Shown: positions 14,649-22,552, numbered from the stretch's first letter. The stretch: 36,166 nucleotides of DNA from RGIG3102 sp964507095 (GCA_964507095.1 CAZDOS010000015.1:1-36166); one strand, 5' to 3'. Notes: generated by a model from the sequence alone, not told the origin. Numbers and translations are program-made.

Positions 14649-15925
14649 CCTTTTCTTCCCTTTATCCTGTCCCAGTAGGACTTTGCGGCCTGTTCCGTCT
14701 TGTTGTCGCCCCGCTCGTAGTATCTCGCATCCCTGAGATTGTCCGGCAGATACTGCTGCTCCACCCAGTGATCAGGGAATGAGTGTGGGTACTTGTATTT
14801 TTCTTCCCTATCGAGAGCCCTGTTGAAAGGATCAGTCGAATCCTTCAGGTACGTAGGTATGTCTCCGAAGCCGCCCTTCTTCACGTCAGCCATGGCTTTC
14901 ATTATGGCGCTCTCTCCCGAATTGCTCTTGGGAGCGGTCGCCAGCAGTATGACCGCGTCGGAAAGCGGGATCTGAGCTTCCGGCATTCCCACCTGAAGGG
15001 CTATGTCGGTGCACCGCTTCACTATGGCGATGGCATTCGGATATGCCAGCCCTATGTCCTCGCAGGCCATGACTAGTATCCTCCTGATCGCAGGCAGCAT
15101 GCCGTCTGCATCCAGGAGCCTTTCCAGATAGTGGAGAGCCGCATTCTCGTCCGAGCCCCTTATGGACTTCTGGAGCGCGGACAGGAGATTGTAGTGCTCA
15201 TCCCCGAAGTTGTCGAACCTGTTCGAGCTCCTCTGGGTCACCTGCTTTGCCATCTCCTCCGTTATTGTTCCGTCGGGATCGCTGATCATGGCGGCGCAAA
15301 CGAGCTCAAGAGCGTTCAATGCCTTTCTCATGTCCCCGCCGCTTCCGTAGCTGAGCCTGCTGAGAGCCTCCGGCTCCAGGGATATGTTTGAGGAGTTCTC
15401 CCTGTTGTATCTTGCAAGGGCCTTCTCGATGCCCTCCCGGATGTCATCCGGGCTGAGCGGTTCAAACTGAAAGATTGTGCATCTGGACAGGACCGCATTG
15501 AATATGGCGTGGTACGGGTTCTCGGTGGTCGATGCTATGAGGGTGACCGAACCGTCCTCCAGCACTTCAAGCAAGGACTGTTGCTGTTTCTTGTTAAGGT
15601 ACTGTATCTCATCAAGATACAGCAGTACTCCGTTCTCCGCTCCCAGCATGTCCACGCCGGCGATGATGTCCTTTATGTCGCCCGTCGAAGCCTGCGTGCC
15701 GTTAAGTCTGTACAGCTTCCTGTTGGTCATTCTGGCTATGATGGACGCGACCGTGGTCTTCCCTGATCCGCTGGGACCGTAGAAGATCATGTTCTGTATC
15801 GTGCCGTTCTCCAGCCGTTTTCTGAAAACGCTGTCCTTGGAAAGCAGATGCTTCTGCCCTACCACGTCATCCAGCGTTTCGGGCCTGTACGCCGCTGCCA
15901 TCGGCCTCTTGATTCCTTCCTGCAT
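14645..15925 (-). CDS. rarA: replication-associated recombination protein RarA (MgsA), AAA+ ATPase
   Basis: RarA is a clamp-loader-like AAA+ ATPase that acts at stalled replication forks, related to eukaryotic WRNIP1/Mgs1. At 426 residues it is full length. The N-terminus holds YRPETLDDVVGQKHLL, Walker A is FYGPSGSGKTT (about residues 48-58), Walker B is LLYLDEIQYLNKKQQ, sensor 1 is LIASTTENP and the Arg finger region is AVLSRC. The C-terminal tetramerisation domain contains GSDENAALHYLERLL, RILVMACEDIGLAYPNA and YKYPHSFPDHWVEQQYLP, all specific for RarA. The ATG at 15925 has AGAGGA close by. A second ATG eight codons later is possible. Confidence 0.96.
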   Translation of the reverse strand: MQEGIKRPMAAAYRPETLDDVVGQKHLLSKDSVFRKRLENGTIQNMIFYGPSGSGKTTVASIIARMTNRKLYRLNGTQASTGDIKDIIAGVDMLGAENGVLLYLDEIQYLNKKQQQSLLEVLEDGSVTLIASTTENPYHAIFNAVLSRCTIFQFEPLSPDDIREGIEKALARYNRENSSNISLEPEALSRLSYGSGGDMRKALNALELVCAAMISDPDGTITEEMAKQVTQRSSNRFDNFGDEHYNLLSALQKSIRGSDENAALHYLERLLDADGMLPAIRRILVMACEDIGLAYPNAIAIVKRCTDIALQVGMPEAQIPLSDAVILLATAPKSNSGESAIMKAMADVKKGGFGDIPTYLKDSTDPFNRALDREEKYKYPHSFPDHWVEQQYLPDNLRDARYYERGDNKTEQAAKSYWDRIKGRKG

Positions 15926-15986
15926 GTCCTCTTTCCCGTATCCTTGATCCCGGCAGCTTTCCGCAAAAGCCGCCGCATGTTTGTGT

Positions 15987-16784
15987 TTACTGTTTATCCC
16001 GGTATCCGAAGAGCCTTCGCGTCAGCGCGACGATCTCGCCGTGGACTTTTCCGTTCGACACTATGGCTCCGTTTATGTCACCCAGGTCGTATCTCTGTTC
16101 ATTTCCGAATATGTCCGTGACCTTTCCTCCCGCTTCCTCGACGATCACCTTGGCTGCCGCTATGTCGCAGTTCTTGTGTCTTGTGCCCGGGAATACCGTC
16201 ATCACGAGATTCCCCTCGCTCACTGCGGCGGATGCCCTTATCACGCTTCCGATGCTCAGGAAATATGTCGTATCCCTTAGCTCTGTAAGGATCTCATAGA
16301 TGTCATAGGGCGCGCCCGACCACATGTCGTAATTGGAAGCTCCTCGGGAATCGTCAAGGGAAAGGTCGTTCACGCGGATCGCTTCGCCGTTCCTGAACGC
16401 CCCTCCTTCCAGCGACGCCGAGTACATGCTGTCGGTGAACGGGTCATATATGACTCCGGCGACCGGTCTTCCGTCTTCCACCAGGGCAAGCGAAAACACG
16501 GACATGGGCATGTGCCTGGTGTATACTGCGGTCCCGTCCAAAGGGTCGCAGACCCATACCATATTCCCCTCTCCGTACTGTTCCTCCTCGCCGTCGACCC
16601 TGTGACCCGGGAATGCTTTCCTTACCCTGTCAATGAGCATGGAATTGATCTCGGTATCCGCCCTTGTCACCACCGACCTGTCGGATTTGTAGCTCTTGCC
16701 GTTGTCGCCTGAAAAGTATTTCAGCATGATCCCGCCTGCCTCAAGAGCGACGGACTTCGCAAAATCCAGATATTCTTCGTACAT
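15987..16784 (-). CDS. inositol monophosphatase family protein
   Basis: A 265-residue Mg2+-dependent, lithium-sensitive-type phosphatase of the IMPase superfamily. The metal-binding motifs are visible: DGEEEQYG (motif 1, about residues 60-67), WVCDPLDGTAVYTRHMP (motif 2) and KNCDIAAAKVIVEEAGGKVTD (motif 3, with Cys where Trp is usual before Asp). Substrate cannot be told: inositol-1-phosphate, histidinol phosphate, fructose-1,6-bisphosphate and phosphoadenosine phosphate are all used in this family. It lies 30 nt after the esterase gene and 61 nt before rarA on the same strand. Confidence 0.9.
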   Translation of the reverse strand: MYEEYLDFAKSVALEAGGIMLKYFSGDNGKSYKSDRSVVTRADTEINSMLIDRVRKAFPGHRVDGEEEQYGEGNMVWVCDPLDGTAVYTRHMPMSVFSLALVEDGRPVAGVIYDPFTDSMYSASLEGGAFRNGEAIRVNDLSLDDSRGASNYDMWSGAPYDIYEILTELRDTTYFLSIGSVIRASAAVSEGNLVMTVFPGTRHKNCDIAAAKVIVEEAGGKVTDIFGNEQRYDLGDINGAIVSNGKVHGEIVALTRRLFGYRDKQ

Positions 16785-16814
16785 GTCACGTTTCCTCAGC
16801 TGTCTGCCGTTCAG

Positions 16815-17642
16815 TTATTCGCATCTCCAGTGAGCAAGAGTCTTTTCGTCATAGTCATTCCTGAGGAAGAAGGCTATCGCGTGGACCAGTGCCCTGTCCC
16901 AGAAGGCGTACTCATGGATGCCGTCCCATTCCCTGTAGACATAGTCTGCCAGGCCGAGACCCTCCATGTATGTCTTCAGCTTCATGTTCTGATCGTGAAG
17001 GAAGAACAGGTCATCCTGTCTTCCGCAGCAGGAGAATATCCTCGGCTGCTGTTCCTTCGGGAGCTTGGAAATCTTTTCTGCCAGGCAGAACAGATCCCGG
17101 TCGTCGCCAACCTCGAGATCGTCTCCGAACACCTGAACGAAAGCGCGCGAATCGCCCTCTATGTTATCCATCTTCTTAATTTCCTCTGCCATCATCCTGA
17201 TGTCCACGGCACCGGAGAAATTGGCTATGCCTCCGTACAGGTCAGGGCGAGACATGCCGATGTACATGGCTCCGTACCCTCCCATGGATAGTCCGGCTAT
17301 GAAGGTCTTCTCCCTCGGAAATTCCAGTCCGTACACGGCCTTGAGCAGTTCGGGAAGCTCTTCGGTTATGTATGTGAAGTACTTGGGGCCGTATTTCATG
17401 TCATGCCAGAAGCTCTGCAGTCCGTAAGGATACACCATTACCAGATTGTTGTCCCTGGCATACCTTGCGGCGGCCGACTGCTCGGCAAAATCCTCCTCGC
17501 TGCTGCCTATGCCGTGAAGGAAATAGATGATCCCGTCCGGCTTTCTGGTCCTGTCCTTCAGCCTGTCGGTCGGAATATAAATGTCCACGTGAGTCTCGAT
17601 GTTCATGACCAGTGAATTTACTACGGATCTGATGAATGCCAT
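16815..17642 (-). CDS. alpha/beta-hydrolase, esterase D / tributyrin esterase type
   Basis: A 275-residue cytoplasmic carboxylesterase of the esterase D-like family. The nucleophile elbow is GLSMGG with Ser119. The oxyanion-hole region is FLHGIGSSEED (about 41-51). The acid residue is probably the Asp in CGRQDDLF, and the catalytic His is in GIHEYAFW near residue 248. The family includes tributyrin esterase EstA, acetylxylan and feruloyl esterases, and S-formylglutathione hydrolases. No signal peptide is seen, so secreted xylan esterase function is unlikely. It is the first gene of the unit continuing to rarA. Confidence 0.88.
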   Translation of the reverse strand: MAFIRSVVNSLVMNIETHVDIYIPTDRLKDRTRKPDGIIYFLHGIGSSEEDFAEQSAAARYARDNNLVMVYPYGLQSFWHDMKYGPKYFTYITEELPELLKAVYGLEFPREKTFIAGLSMGGYGAMYIGMSRPDLYGGIANFSGAVDIRMMAEEIKKMDNIEGDSRAFVQVFGDDLEVGDDRDLFCLAEKISKLPKEQQPRIFSCCGRQDDLFFLHDQNMKLKTYMEGLGLADYVYREWDGIHEYAFWDRALVHAIAFFLRNDYDEKTLAHWRCE

Positions 17643-17682
17643 TTTTCTTTCGCCTCCGAATTCATATTGCTTTATTTAGTAA

Positions 17683-17712
17683 ATGATACCACACGGCAGG
17701 GCTTCAAGTGAA
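17683..17712 (-). promoter_or_regulatory. promoter of the esterase-rarA unit
   Basis: On the minus strand TTCACT (17707-17712) and TATCAT (17683-17688) are separated by 18 bp. The fit is moderate. It is back to back with the nth promoter. Confidence 0.5.
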
Positions 17713-17738
17713 TAGATATTTGCTTTTGAAGCCTTTTG

Positions 17739-17747
17739 TGCTAATAT
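17739..17747 (+). promoter_or_regulatory. extended -10 promoter of nth
   Basis: TGCTAATAT is an extended -10 element (TG at 17739-17740, TAATAT at 17742-17747). The -35 is weak. The element overlaps an upstream in-frame ATG at 17746, which argues that translation starts at 17782. Confidence 0.55.
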
Positions 17748-17781
17748 GCAGATAGCTTTAGAACGAAAAGGAGCATATGCC

Positions 17782-18444
17782 ATGAAGACGAGGAAAGAGG
17801 CCGCAAGAATAGTGGAACTGCTTGAAGAGGAGTATCCTCTCGCCGAGTGCGGACTTGATTCCGACAGCGCATGGCAGCTTCTGGTCAGCGTGAGACTGTC
17901 CGCGCAGTGCACCGATGCGAGAGTGAACGTGGTCACTCCGGTGCTTTTTGAGAAGTTCCCCTCCATATCGGCCCTCCGGGACGCCCCGGTAGAAGAGATC
18001 ACACGGATAGTCAAGCCCTGCGGGCTTGGCAACTCAAAGGCCAGGGACATCAAGCGGTGTATGACCATGCTGAGAGACGAATACGGCGGCGAAGTCCCGC
18101 GGGACATGGATAAGCTCCTCCGGCTCCCGGGCGTGGGGAGGAAGAGCGCCAATCTCATCCTCGGAGACGTGTACGGCCTGCCGGCCGTCGTTGCAGACAC
18201 CCACTGCATCAGACTGTCCAACCGCCTTGGCTTCATGAAGAGGAACGATCCCTCCTCCACCGACCCGTACAAGGTCGAGATGGAGCTCAAGAAGGTGGTC
18301 GAACCACAGAAGCAGAACGACCTCTGCCACCGCTTCGTCATGCACGGAAGGGCTGTATGCACCCGGAGAAAGCCGATGTGCGAGAAGTGCACTCTCAGGG
18401 ACGAATGCAGATACTATTCTGACCTTCGGAAAAAGGGAGAATAG
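17782..18444 (+). CDS. nth: endonuclease III
   Basis: Endonuclease III is a DNA N-glycosylase/AP lyase that removes oxidised pyrimidines in base excision repair. The start at 17782 (MKTRKEAARIVELLEEEYP) follows AAGGAG and gives 220 residues, the usual length. The helix-hairpin-helix is LPGVGRKSANLILG with the catalytic Lys, the catalytic Asp is in VADTHCIRLSNRLG, and the [4Fe-4S] loop has the exact C-X6-C-X2-C-X5-C spacing (CTRRKPMCEKCTLRDEC). A single gene with its own promoter and terminator. Confidence 0.96.
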   Translation: MKTRKEAARIVELLEEEYPLAECGLDSDSAWQLLVSVRLSAQCTDARVNVVTPVLFEKFPSISALRDAPVEEITRIVKPCGLGNSKARDIKRCMTMLRDEYGGEVPRDMDKLLRLPGVGRKSANLILGDVYGLPAVVADTHCIRLSNRLGFMKRNDPSSTDPYKVEMELKKVVEPQKQNDLCHRFVMHGRAVCTRRKPMCEKCTLRDECRYYSDLRKKGE

Positions 18445-18482
18445 ACCTTCGCAGATACATCCCCTTCTCCGTCCTGCGATTC

Positions 18483-18523
18483 AAAACCTCCTGAGCGGAT
18501 TTCCGCGTCAGGAGGTTTTTATT
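18483..18523 (+). terminator. intrinsic terminator after nth
   Basis: A long near-perfect stem (AAAACCTCCTGA / TCAGGAGGTTTT) with an inner GCGG-ATTT-CCGC hairpin is followed by TTTTTATT. Confidence 0.92.
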
Positions 18524-18633
18524 GGAGACAGATATCCGGGAAATCGAATGTCGCATTGCGGGTGACCGGAGAGAACAAGGAAAGGTGTATAATGTCTCTA
18601 AACGGAAACAGCATCATTAACGGAGGGCATATC

Positions 18634-19431
18634 ATGATAGGAGCACTTATTGGGTATATAGTAGGATCGAGATTCGAAAGGCACAACATCAAGACCAAGG
18701 AGTTCGAGCTTTTTGACGACTACTGCAAAGCAACTGACGACAGCGTTATGACGCTGGCTCTTGCCGCAGCCATCCTATATTCAAAGGAGGACCGCAGCAA
18801 TCTGAGCGAAAAGGCGGTTTACTGCATGAGGAAGTTCGGACACGAGTATCCACATGCAGGCTACGGCGGACTGTTCAAAGGCTGGCTCGAGATGAAGGAT
18901 CCGAAGCCTTACGGCAGCATGGGAAACGGAGCAGCCATGAGAGTGAGCTCCTGCCGGTGGGCAGCAGAGAGTCTGGAGGAGGCAAAGCTGATGTCGAGGC
19001 TCGTCACCGAGGTAACGCATGATTCCGAGGACGGACTCAGGGGTGCCGAGGCCACGACCGTAGCAATATACATGGCTCTTCACGGACGGACAAAGGAAGA
19101 GATCGGCGAAGTCTTCAAGAGAGATTACTACAAGATAGACTTCACTCTGGATGACATAAGGCCTTCCTACAAGTGGGGAGGAAAATGCCATGACACGGTG
19201 CCTTATGCCATGGAGGCTTTCCTGGAATCGGAAAGCTTTGAGGATGCAATCAGGAACGCCATCTCCATCGGAGGAGACAGCGATACGCTGCGGGCCATAA
19301 CAGGCTCCGTCGCGGAGGCATATTACGGAGTGCCGGTGGACATACGAGAAGAGGCGATGGACTTCCTGGACGAGCTGATGGAGGACACCCTGTACCAGTT
19401 TGAAAGCAAATACGGACAGAAGGATGCATGA
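18634..19431 (+). CDS. ADP-ribosylglycohydrolase family protein
   Basis: A 265-residue DraG/ARH-type protein that would hydrolyse ADP-ribose from a modified target or small molecule. The start at 18634 (MIGALIGYIVGSRFE) is chosen because GGAGG stands 7 nt before it and the family begins exactly there. An upstream in-frame ATG (18592) overlaps a TATAAT at 18588-18593 that may be the -10. Metal-binding motifs are visible: TDDSVMT (Thr34-Asp35-Asp36), and GGDSDTLRAITGS near the C-terminus. The GNGAAMR and THDSEDGLRGA blocks also fit. No partner ADP-ribosyltransferase lies in the window. Substrates in this family include ADP-ribosyl-arginine, ADP-ribosyl-thymidine and others, so the target is unknown. 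Confidence 0.9.
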   Translation: MIGALIGYIVGSRFERHNIKTKEFELFDDYCKATDDSVMTLALAAAILYSKEDRSNLSEKAVYCMRKFGHEYPHAGYGGLFKGWLEMKDPKPYGSMGNGAAMRVSSCRWAAESLEEAKLMSRLVTEVTHDSEDGLRGAEATTVAIYMALHGRTKEEIGEVFKRDYYKIDFTLDDIRPSYKWGGKCHDTVPYAMEAFLESESFEDAIRNAISIGGDSDTLRAITGSVAEAYYGVPVDIREEAMDFLDELMEDTLYQFESKYGQKDA

Positions 19432-19447
19432 GCATCACTGAATACCG

Positions 19448-19480
19448 CAGACGGCCGGAAACGGCCGTCTGTTATTTATT
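19448..19480 (+). terminator. intrinsic terminator after the ADP-ribosylglycohydrolase
   Basis: CAGACGGCCG / CGGCCGTCTG forms a 10-bp perfect stem closed by a GAAA tetraloop and followed by TTATTTATT. It begins about 17 nt after the stop codon. Confidence 0.88.
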
Positions 19481-19512
19481 GGATCTTCGGCCTTCGGCAA
19501 ATAAATGCCGGC

Positions 19513-19560
19513 AATTAAATAGGACACCCGCTCCGGATCTTTCGGTCCTGACAGGTGTCC
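19513..19560 (-). terminator. terminator after the LURP-one-related gene
   Basis: GGACACC / GGTGTCC (19522-19528 and 19554-19560) encloses a partly self-complementary 25-nt loop. On the minus strand it is followed by TATTTAATT, a weak U-tract. Confidence 0.6.
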
Positions 19561-19574
19561 CGGTTATGCTGTTA

Positions 19575-20045
19575 TCATCCTCGTGATGCCTTTTCCGCGT
19601 CGATGGCCAGCACCAGCATCAGCACGTTCAGGGCATCCTTCTCGTCATCTATATCGAGTATGTAGGTGTCCCCCAGCTTGAAAGGCTCCTTTGTGACCGT
19701 TGCGATATGCTTGTCGAATATATCAGTGATCTCATAGTACCATTCAAACATGTCGCCGGATACGGTCCATCCGTTGAAGTCAATGTTGTACTTCTGCTCG
19801 AACAGGGTAAACTCCTTGGATATGCATCCCAGGTATTCATCCTCTGAATATATCTCGAACTTGGGCAGAAGAGTGAACACTCTCTCCTTTACGCTGCCCA
19901 CCTCGTAACCCAGTCGGTCATATATCCTGAGCATGTGTCCCCATGCAAGCTCTCCCCTCACTTCATATCTGACATTTTCCTTCTCGTCATATATTTCATA
20001 GTGATCGAGCCAGGAGAAGACCTTCTGCTTGAAAAGAAGTTTCAT
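19575..20045 (-). CDS. LURP-one-related (LOR) family protein
   Basis: A 156-residue protein of the LURP-one-related/Tubby-like fold family (B. subtilis YxjI type). The start is set at the ATG at 20045 (MKLLFKQKVFSWLDHYEIYDE) behind GGAGGTG; the frame is open further upstream into thiT, but that part is not family-like. Typical blocks are FTLLPKFEIYSEDEYLGCISKEFTLFEQKY, DFNGWTVSGD and DTYILDIDDEKDALNVLMLVLAIDAE. The fold resembles phospholipid-scramblase and Tubby C domains, but the bacterial function is not known. It lies 50 nt after thiT on the same strand and may be read from the same promoter. Confidence 0.88.
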   Translation of the reverse strand: MKLLFKQKVFSWLDHYEIYDEKENVRYEVRGELAWGHMLRIYDRLGYEVGSVKERVFTLLPKFEIYSEDEYLGCISKEFTLFEQKYNIDFNGWTVSGDMFEWYYEITDIFDKHIATVTKEPFKLGDTYILDIDDEKDALNVLMLVLAIDAEKASRG

Positions 20046-20094
20046 TTGCGCACCTCCGATAATACGGTTCCTGCAAATGATATCACACTTACGG

Positions 20095-20721
20095 TCAGTC
20101 TTCCAGCATCTTCCTGAAGAAGTCCTGCCTGCCGATGATGTAAGCGACGACACCGGTAATTATCATCTCCGGGATTAGATACGACGCGTTATACATGAAG
20201 CTGTAGAGCAGGAACAGCGGAGTTCCGTTGCCCAGCGACTCAAAGATCCTGTTGCCGAGGGTGAAGCCGTCCTGGGTGAAGAACCATTCCGCATAGCTCG
20301 AATAGAGCAGGTATCCTGAAGTGAAGTGGGCGATGAGCCTTAAGAAGATTGCAAATACGCATCCTGCCGAGAGCTCCTTGGCAGGGTCGCCGAACCTGTC
20401 CCTGAATATCCCTCCGAATGCCAGAACCACAAAGGCAATGACATAGTCTATGAGGATGACCCGGAAAGTGGTCCCCAGATCCATTCCGGCAATGCCCCTC
20501 AGATCGGAGAGCAGCTGTATCACGCTGAAGGCCCCGGATGCCATAAAGCCCCACTTGAGACCGTACAGGTATGAGACCATGACGATAGGCAGCATGCTGC
20601 AGAAAGTGATAGATCCGCCGTTAGGCCAGATGCCGTTGAATTTTGGGAATACCGACAGTACGCTTCCGATCGCCACCAGCATGGCGGAAGTCACCAGTAT
20701 CCTTGTCTGTGTGTTTTTCAT
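20095..20721 (-). CDS. thiT: energy-coupled thiamine transporter ThiT
   Basis: ThiT is the thiamine-binding S component of an ECF transporter; it needs the shared EcfA/A'/T module, which is not in this window. The start at 20721 (MKNTQTRILVTSAMLVAIGSVLS) follows GGAGG and gives 208 residues with about six membrane helices. Family blocks are NGGSITFCSMLPIVMVSYLYGLKWG, the DYVIAFVVLAFGGIF helix, and HFTSGYLLYSSYAEW...LYSFMYNASYLIPE. The stretch between AEW and LYSFMYN (about 20 residues, FFTQDGFTLGNRIFESLGNG...) looks longer than in typical ThiT. The TPP riboswitch upstream supports the substrate assignment. Earlier ATGs at 20844 lie in the leader and are not used. Confidence 0.92.
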   Translation of the reverse strand: MKNTQTRILVTSAMLVAIGSVLSVFPKFNGIWPNGGSITFCSMLPIVMVSYLYGLKWGFMASGAFSVIQLLSDLRGIAGMDLGTTFRVILIDYVIAFVVLAFGGIFRDRFGDPAKELSAGCVFAIFLRLIAHFTSGYLLYSSYAEWFFTQDGFTLGNRIFESLGNGTPLFLLYSFMYNASYLIPEMIITGVVAYIIGRQDFFRKMLED

Positions 20722-20756
20722 TGTTTGCCTCCAAATCTTTTTTCCGAGCATAAAAG

Positions 20757-20781
20757 CAAAAAGCTCCGCAGACGGAGGAGC
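20757..20781 (-). terminator. second terminator-like hairpin in the thiT leader
   Basis: On the minus strand GCTCCTCCG-TCTG-CGGAGC folds with a 5-bp core (CTCCG/CGGAG, or the register GCTCC/GGAGC) and is followed by TTTTTGCTTTT. It lies 36 nt before the thiT start codon, downstream of the first terminator. Confidence 0.6.
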
Positions 20782-20811
20782 GAAATGAGCTGTTTCTCGC
20801 ATGGACTCCGA

Positions 20812-20844
20812 TAAAAAAGTGCTTTGTGTCACGACACAAAACAC
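20812..20844 (-). terminator. riboswitch-controlled terminator of thiT
   Basis: On the minus strand GTGTTTTGTGTC / GACACAAAGCAC forms a 12-bp stem (one G-U pair) with a 2-nt loop, followed by six Ts. It stands about 20 nt after the TPP aptamer and is the likely expression platform. Confidence 0.8.
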
Positions 20845-20866
20845 AGGAAACCATGTCTATTAAAAA

Positions 20867-20941
20867 ACTCCCTCCGTCGGCATTATCCGAATCAGGTAAA
20901 GGGTTTAAGTCTGTTGACTAATCTCAGCAAAAGCTCCCCTG
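20867..20941 (-). promoter_or_regulatory. TPP riboswitch (THI element) upstream of thiT
   Basis: The minus strand shows the thi-box landmarks in order: GGGGAGC, then GCTGAGA, then ACCCTTTACCTGAT, then CGGATAATGCCG and finally GGAGGGA closing P1. Thiamine pyrophosphate binding should favour the terminator just downstream and switch off thiamine uptake. Confidence 0.96.
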
Positions 20942-20957
20942 TTTTTATGTTCGCCTT

Positions 20958-20986
20958 ATGATAGCACCGAAGCGGGACAAAGTCAA
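20958..20986 (-). promoter_or_regulatory. promoter of thiT
   Basis: On the minus strand TTGACT (20981-20986) and TATCAT (20958-20963) are exactly 17 bp apart, with a TG one base before the -10. The riboswitch starts about 17 nt downstream. Confidence 0.85.
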
Positions 20987-21032
20987 GGAAACATGCTCTT
21001 CGGCCGCCTTGTGTGAGGGCTTCACCAATGTA

Positions 21033-21061
21033 TTGCATTCAATAGGAAAATGATTTACAAT
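21033..21061 (+). promoter_or_regulatory. promoter of murC
   Basis: TTGCAT (21033-21038) and TACAAT (21056-21061) are separated by 17 bp. The -10 covers an upstream in-frame ATG at 21050, so the working start must be 21092. Confidence 0.8.
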
Positions 21062-21091
21062 ATGTTGAATATTTCCGAAAGAGGCAAGAAA

Positions 21092-22453
21092 ATGAGCATT
21101 TTGGACAATGTCAGAAAGATACACTTTGTAGGTATAGGCGGAAGCGGCATGTACCCTATCGTACAGATTCTCGCGAGCCGCGGATATGTCATCTCGGGAA
21201 GCGACGTTCTCGAAGGCGACATCATAAATTACGAGAGGAACATGGGCATAAAGGTCAATATCCCTCATGAGGCAAGCGCAGTCGAAGGAGCGGACCTCGT
21301 GGTGTACACGGCCGCCATATTCAAGGACAACGTTGAGCTTGCAAGGGCAAGGGAGCTCGGCATCCCTACGGTCGAGAGGAGCATAATGCTGGGCGAGGTC
21401 TCAAGGATGTTCCCTGAGGCCATCTGCGTATCGGGAACTCACGGAAAGACGACCACCACCTCCCTCATCACGCAGATTATGGTAATGGCCGGAAAGGATC
21501 CCGCCTGTGTCATCGGAGGAAAGCTTCCTCTGATCAACGGCTACGGAAAGGACGGAAAGGGTGAAAACGTCGTCATAGAGGCATGCGAATTCAGCTACAC
21601 CTTCCTTGAACTCACTCCTTACCTTGCAGTCATACTGAACATAGATAACGACCACCTTGAATTCTTCAAGACCTTTGAGCATCTTCAGGAGTCCTTCAAG
21701 AAATTCGCGAGTCTGGCTACCGGCGGTATCCTCATAAACGGAGACGACAGCAAGACCACCGACGTCATCCATGACATGCAGGTGCCGATCACCACTTTCG
21801 GCATAGACAAGCCTGCTGACTACCGCGCAGTCGATATCCGCAAGGATCACCGGAGCTTCTATATCTTCGACGTGGAATACAAGGGCGAGAAGATCTCAGA
21901 GATCAAGCTGTCCATTCCGGGAAGGCACAACATATATAACGCGCTGGCGGCTTTTGCGGCTTGCCACATCTGCGGAGTTGACGTTCCTGACATAGAGAAC
22001 GGCATAAATGCCTTCAAGGGAGCCGGAAGAAGATTTGAGATCTACGGAGTGGTAAACGGGATCACCATTGCCGATGACTATGCTCATCACCCTGCCGAGA
22101 TCGCATCGACGCTGAAAGCAGCAATGGACATGGGCTTCAGAAAGGTATGGGCCGTACATCAGCCGTTCACCTACTCCAGGACCAAGATGCTGCTCAATGA
22201 TTTTGCAGAAGCACTGCAGATCGCCGATGAGGTCGTACTCACGGAGATCATGGGAAGCCGTGAAGTCAACACACTGGGGATCTACACCAAGGATCTTGCT
22301 CGGCTGATCCCGGGCAGCGTTTGGTTCAATACCTTCCAGGAGATCGTGGACTACATTAAGGAACACGCACAGCCGGGAGACCTTGTCATCACCCTCGGAT
22401 GCGGCGATATCTACAAGGCTTCCAAGATGATGGTCAAGCAGCTCGGAGAATAG
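21092..22453 (+). CDS. murC: UDP-N-acetylmuramate--L-alanine ligase
   Basis: MurC adds the first amino acid, L-alanine, to UDP-MurNAc in peptidoglycan precursor synthesis, using ATP in the cytoplasm. The start at 21092 (MSILDNVRKIHFVGIGGSGM) has GAGG 7 nt before it and lies 30 nt after the -10; 453 residues is the normal length. The N-terminal Rossmann motif is GIGGSGM (14-20), the ATP-binding P-loop is GTHGKTTTT (115-123), and the C-terminal domain shows GAGRRFEIYG, DDYAHHPAEI and HQPFTYSRT, which are Mur ligase signatures. Mpl is an alternative relative, but the match to MurC is better. It is a single gene, divergent from thiT. Confidence 0.95.
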   Translation: MSILDNVRKIHFVGIGGSGMYPIVQILASRGYVISGSDVLEGDIINYERNMGIKVNIPHEASAVEGADLVVYTAAIFKDNVELARARELGIPTVERSIMLGEVSRMFPEAICVSGTHGKTTTTSLITQIMVMAGKDPACVIGGKLPLINGYGKDGKGENVVIEACEFSYTFLELTPYLAVILNIDNDHLEFFKTFEHLQESFKKFASLATGGILINGDDSKTTDVIHDMQVPITTFGIDKPADYRAVDIRKDHRSFYIFDVEYKGEKISEIKLSIPGRHNIYNALAAFAACHICGVDVPDIENGINAFKGAGRRFEIYGVVNGITIADDYAHHPAEIASTLKAAMDMGFRKVWAVHQPFTYSRTKMLLNDFAEALQIADEVVLTEIMGSREVNTLGIYTKDLARLIPGSVWFNTFQEIVDYIKEHAQPGDLVITLGCGDIYKASKMMVKQLGE

Positions 22454-22487
22454 TGTTTCATCAACAATATACAGTAATTGTTTTTGC

Positions 22488-22524
22488 CCGACAGATGTCT
22501 TTTGATGTCTGTCGGACTTTTTCT
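22488..22524 (+). terminator. intrinsic terminator after murC
   Basis: CCGACAGA (22488-22495) and TCTGTCGG (22508-22515) form an 8-bp stem followed by ACTTTTTCTT. It directly abuts the next promoter's -35 box. Confidence 0.85.
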
Positions 22525-22552
22525 TGAAGTGGCGCTGCGGATATTGTAAAAT
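22524..22552 (+). promoter_or_regulatory. promoter of the NDT-like gene
   Basis: TTGAAG (22524-22529) and TAAAAT (22547-22552) are 17 bp apart. The -10 and the initial transcribed region share a 28-bp motif with the addB promoter. Confidence 0.75.

Noticed and set aside
15926..15986. GC-rich inverted repeat between the IMPase and rarA genes as a terminator
   Set aside because: The stem is imperfect and no U-tract follows; the genes are more likely co-transcribed.
18588..18593. TATAAT before the ADP-ribosylglycohydrolase as a confirmed promoter
   Set aside because: The -10 is good but no -35 at the right distance is present (TTGCGG is 26 bp away). It is used only as an argument for the later start codon.
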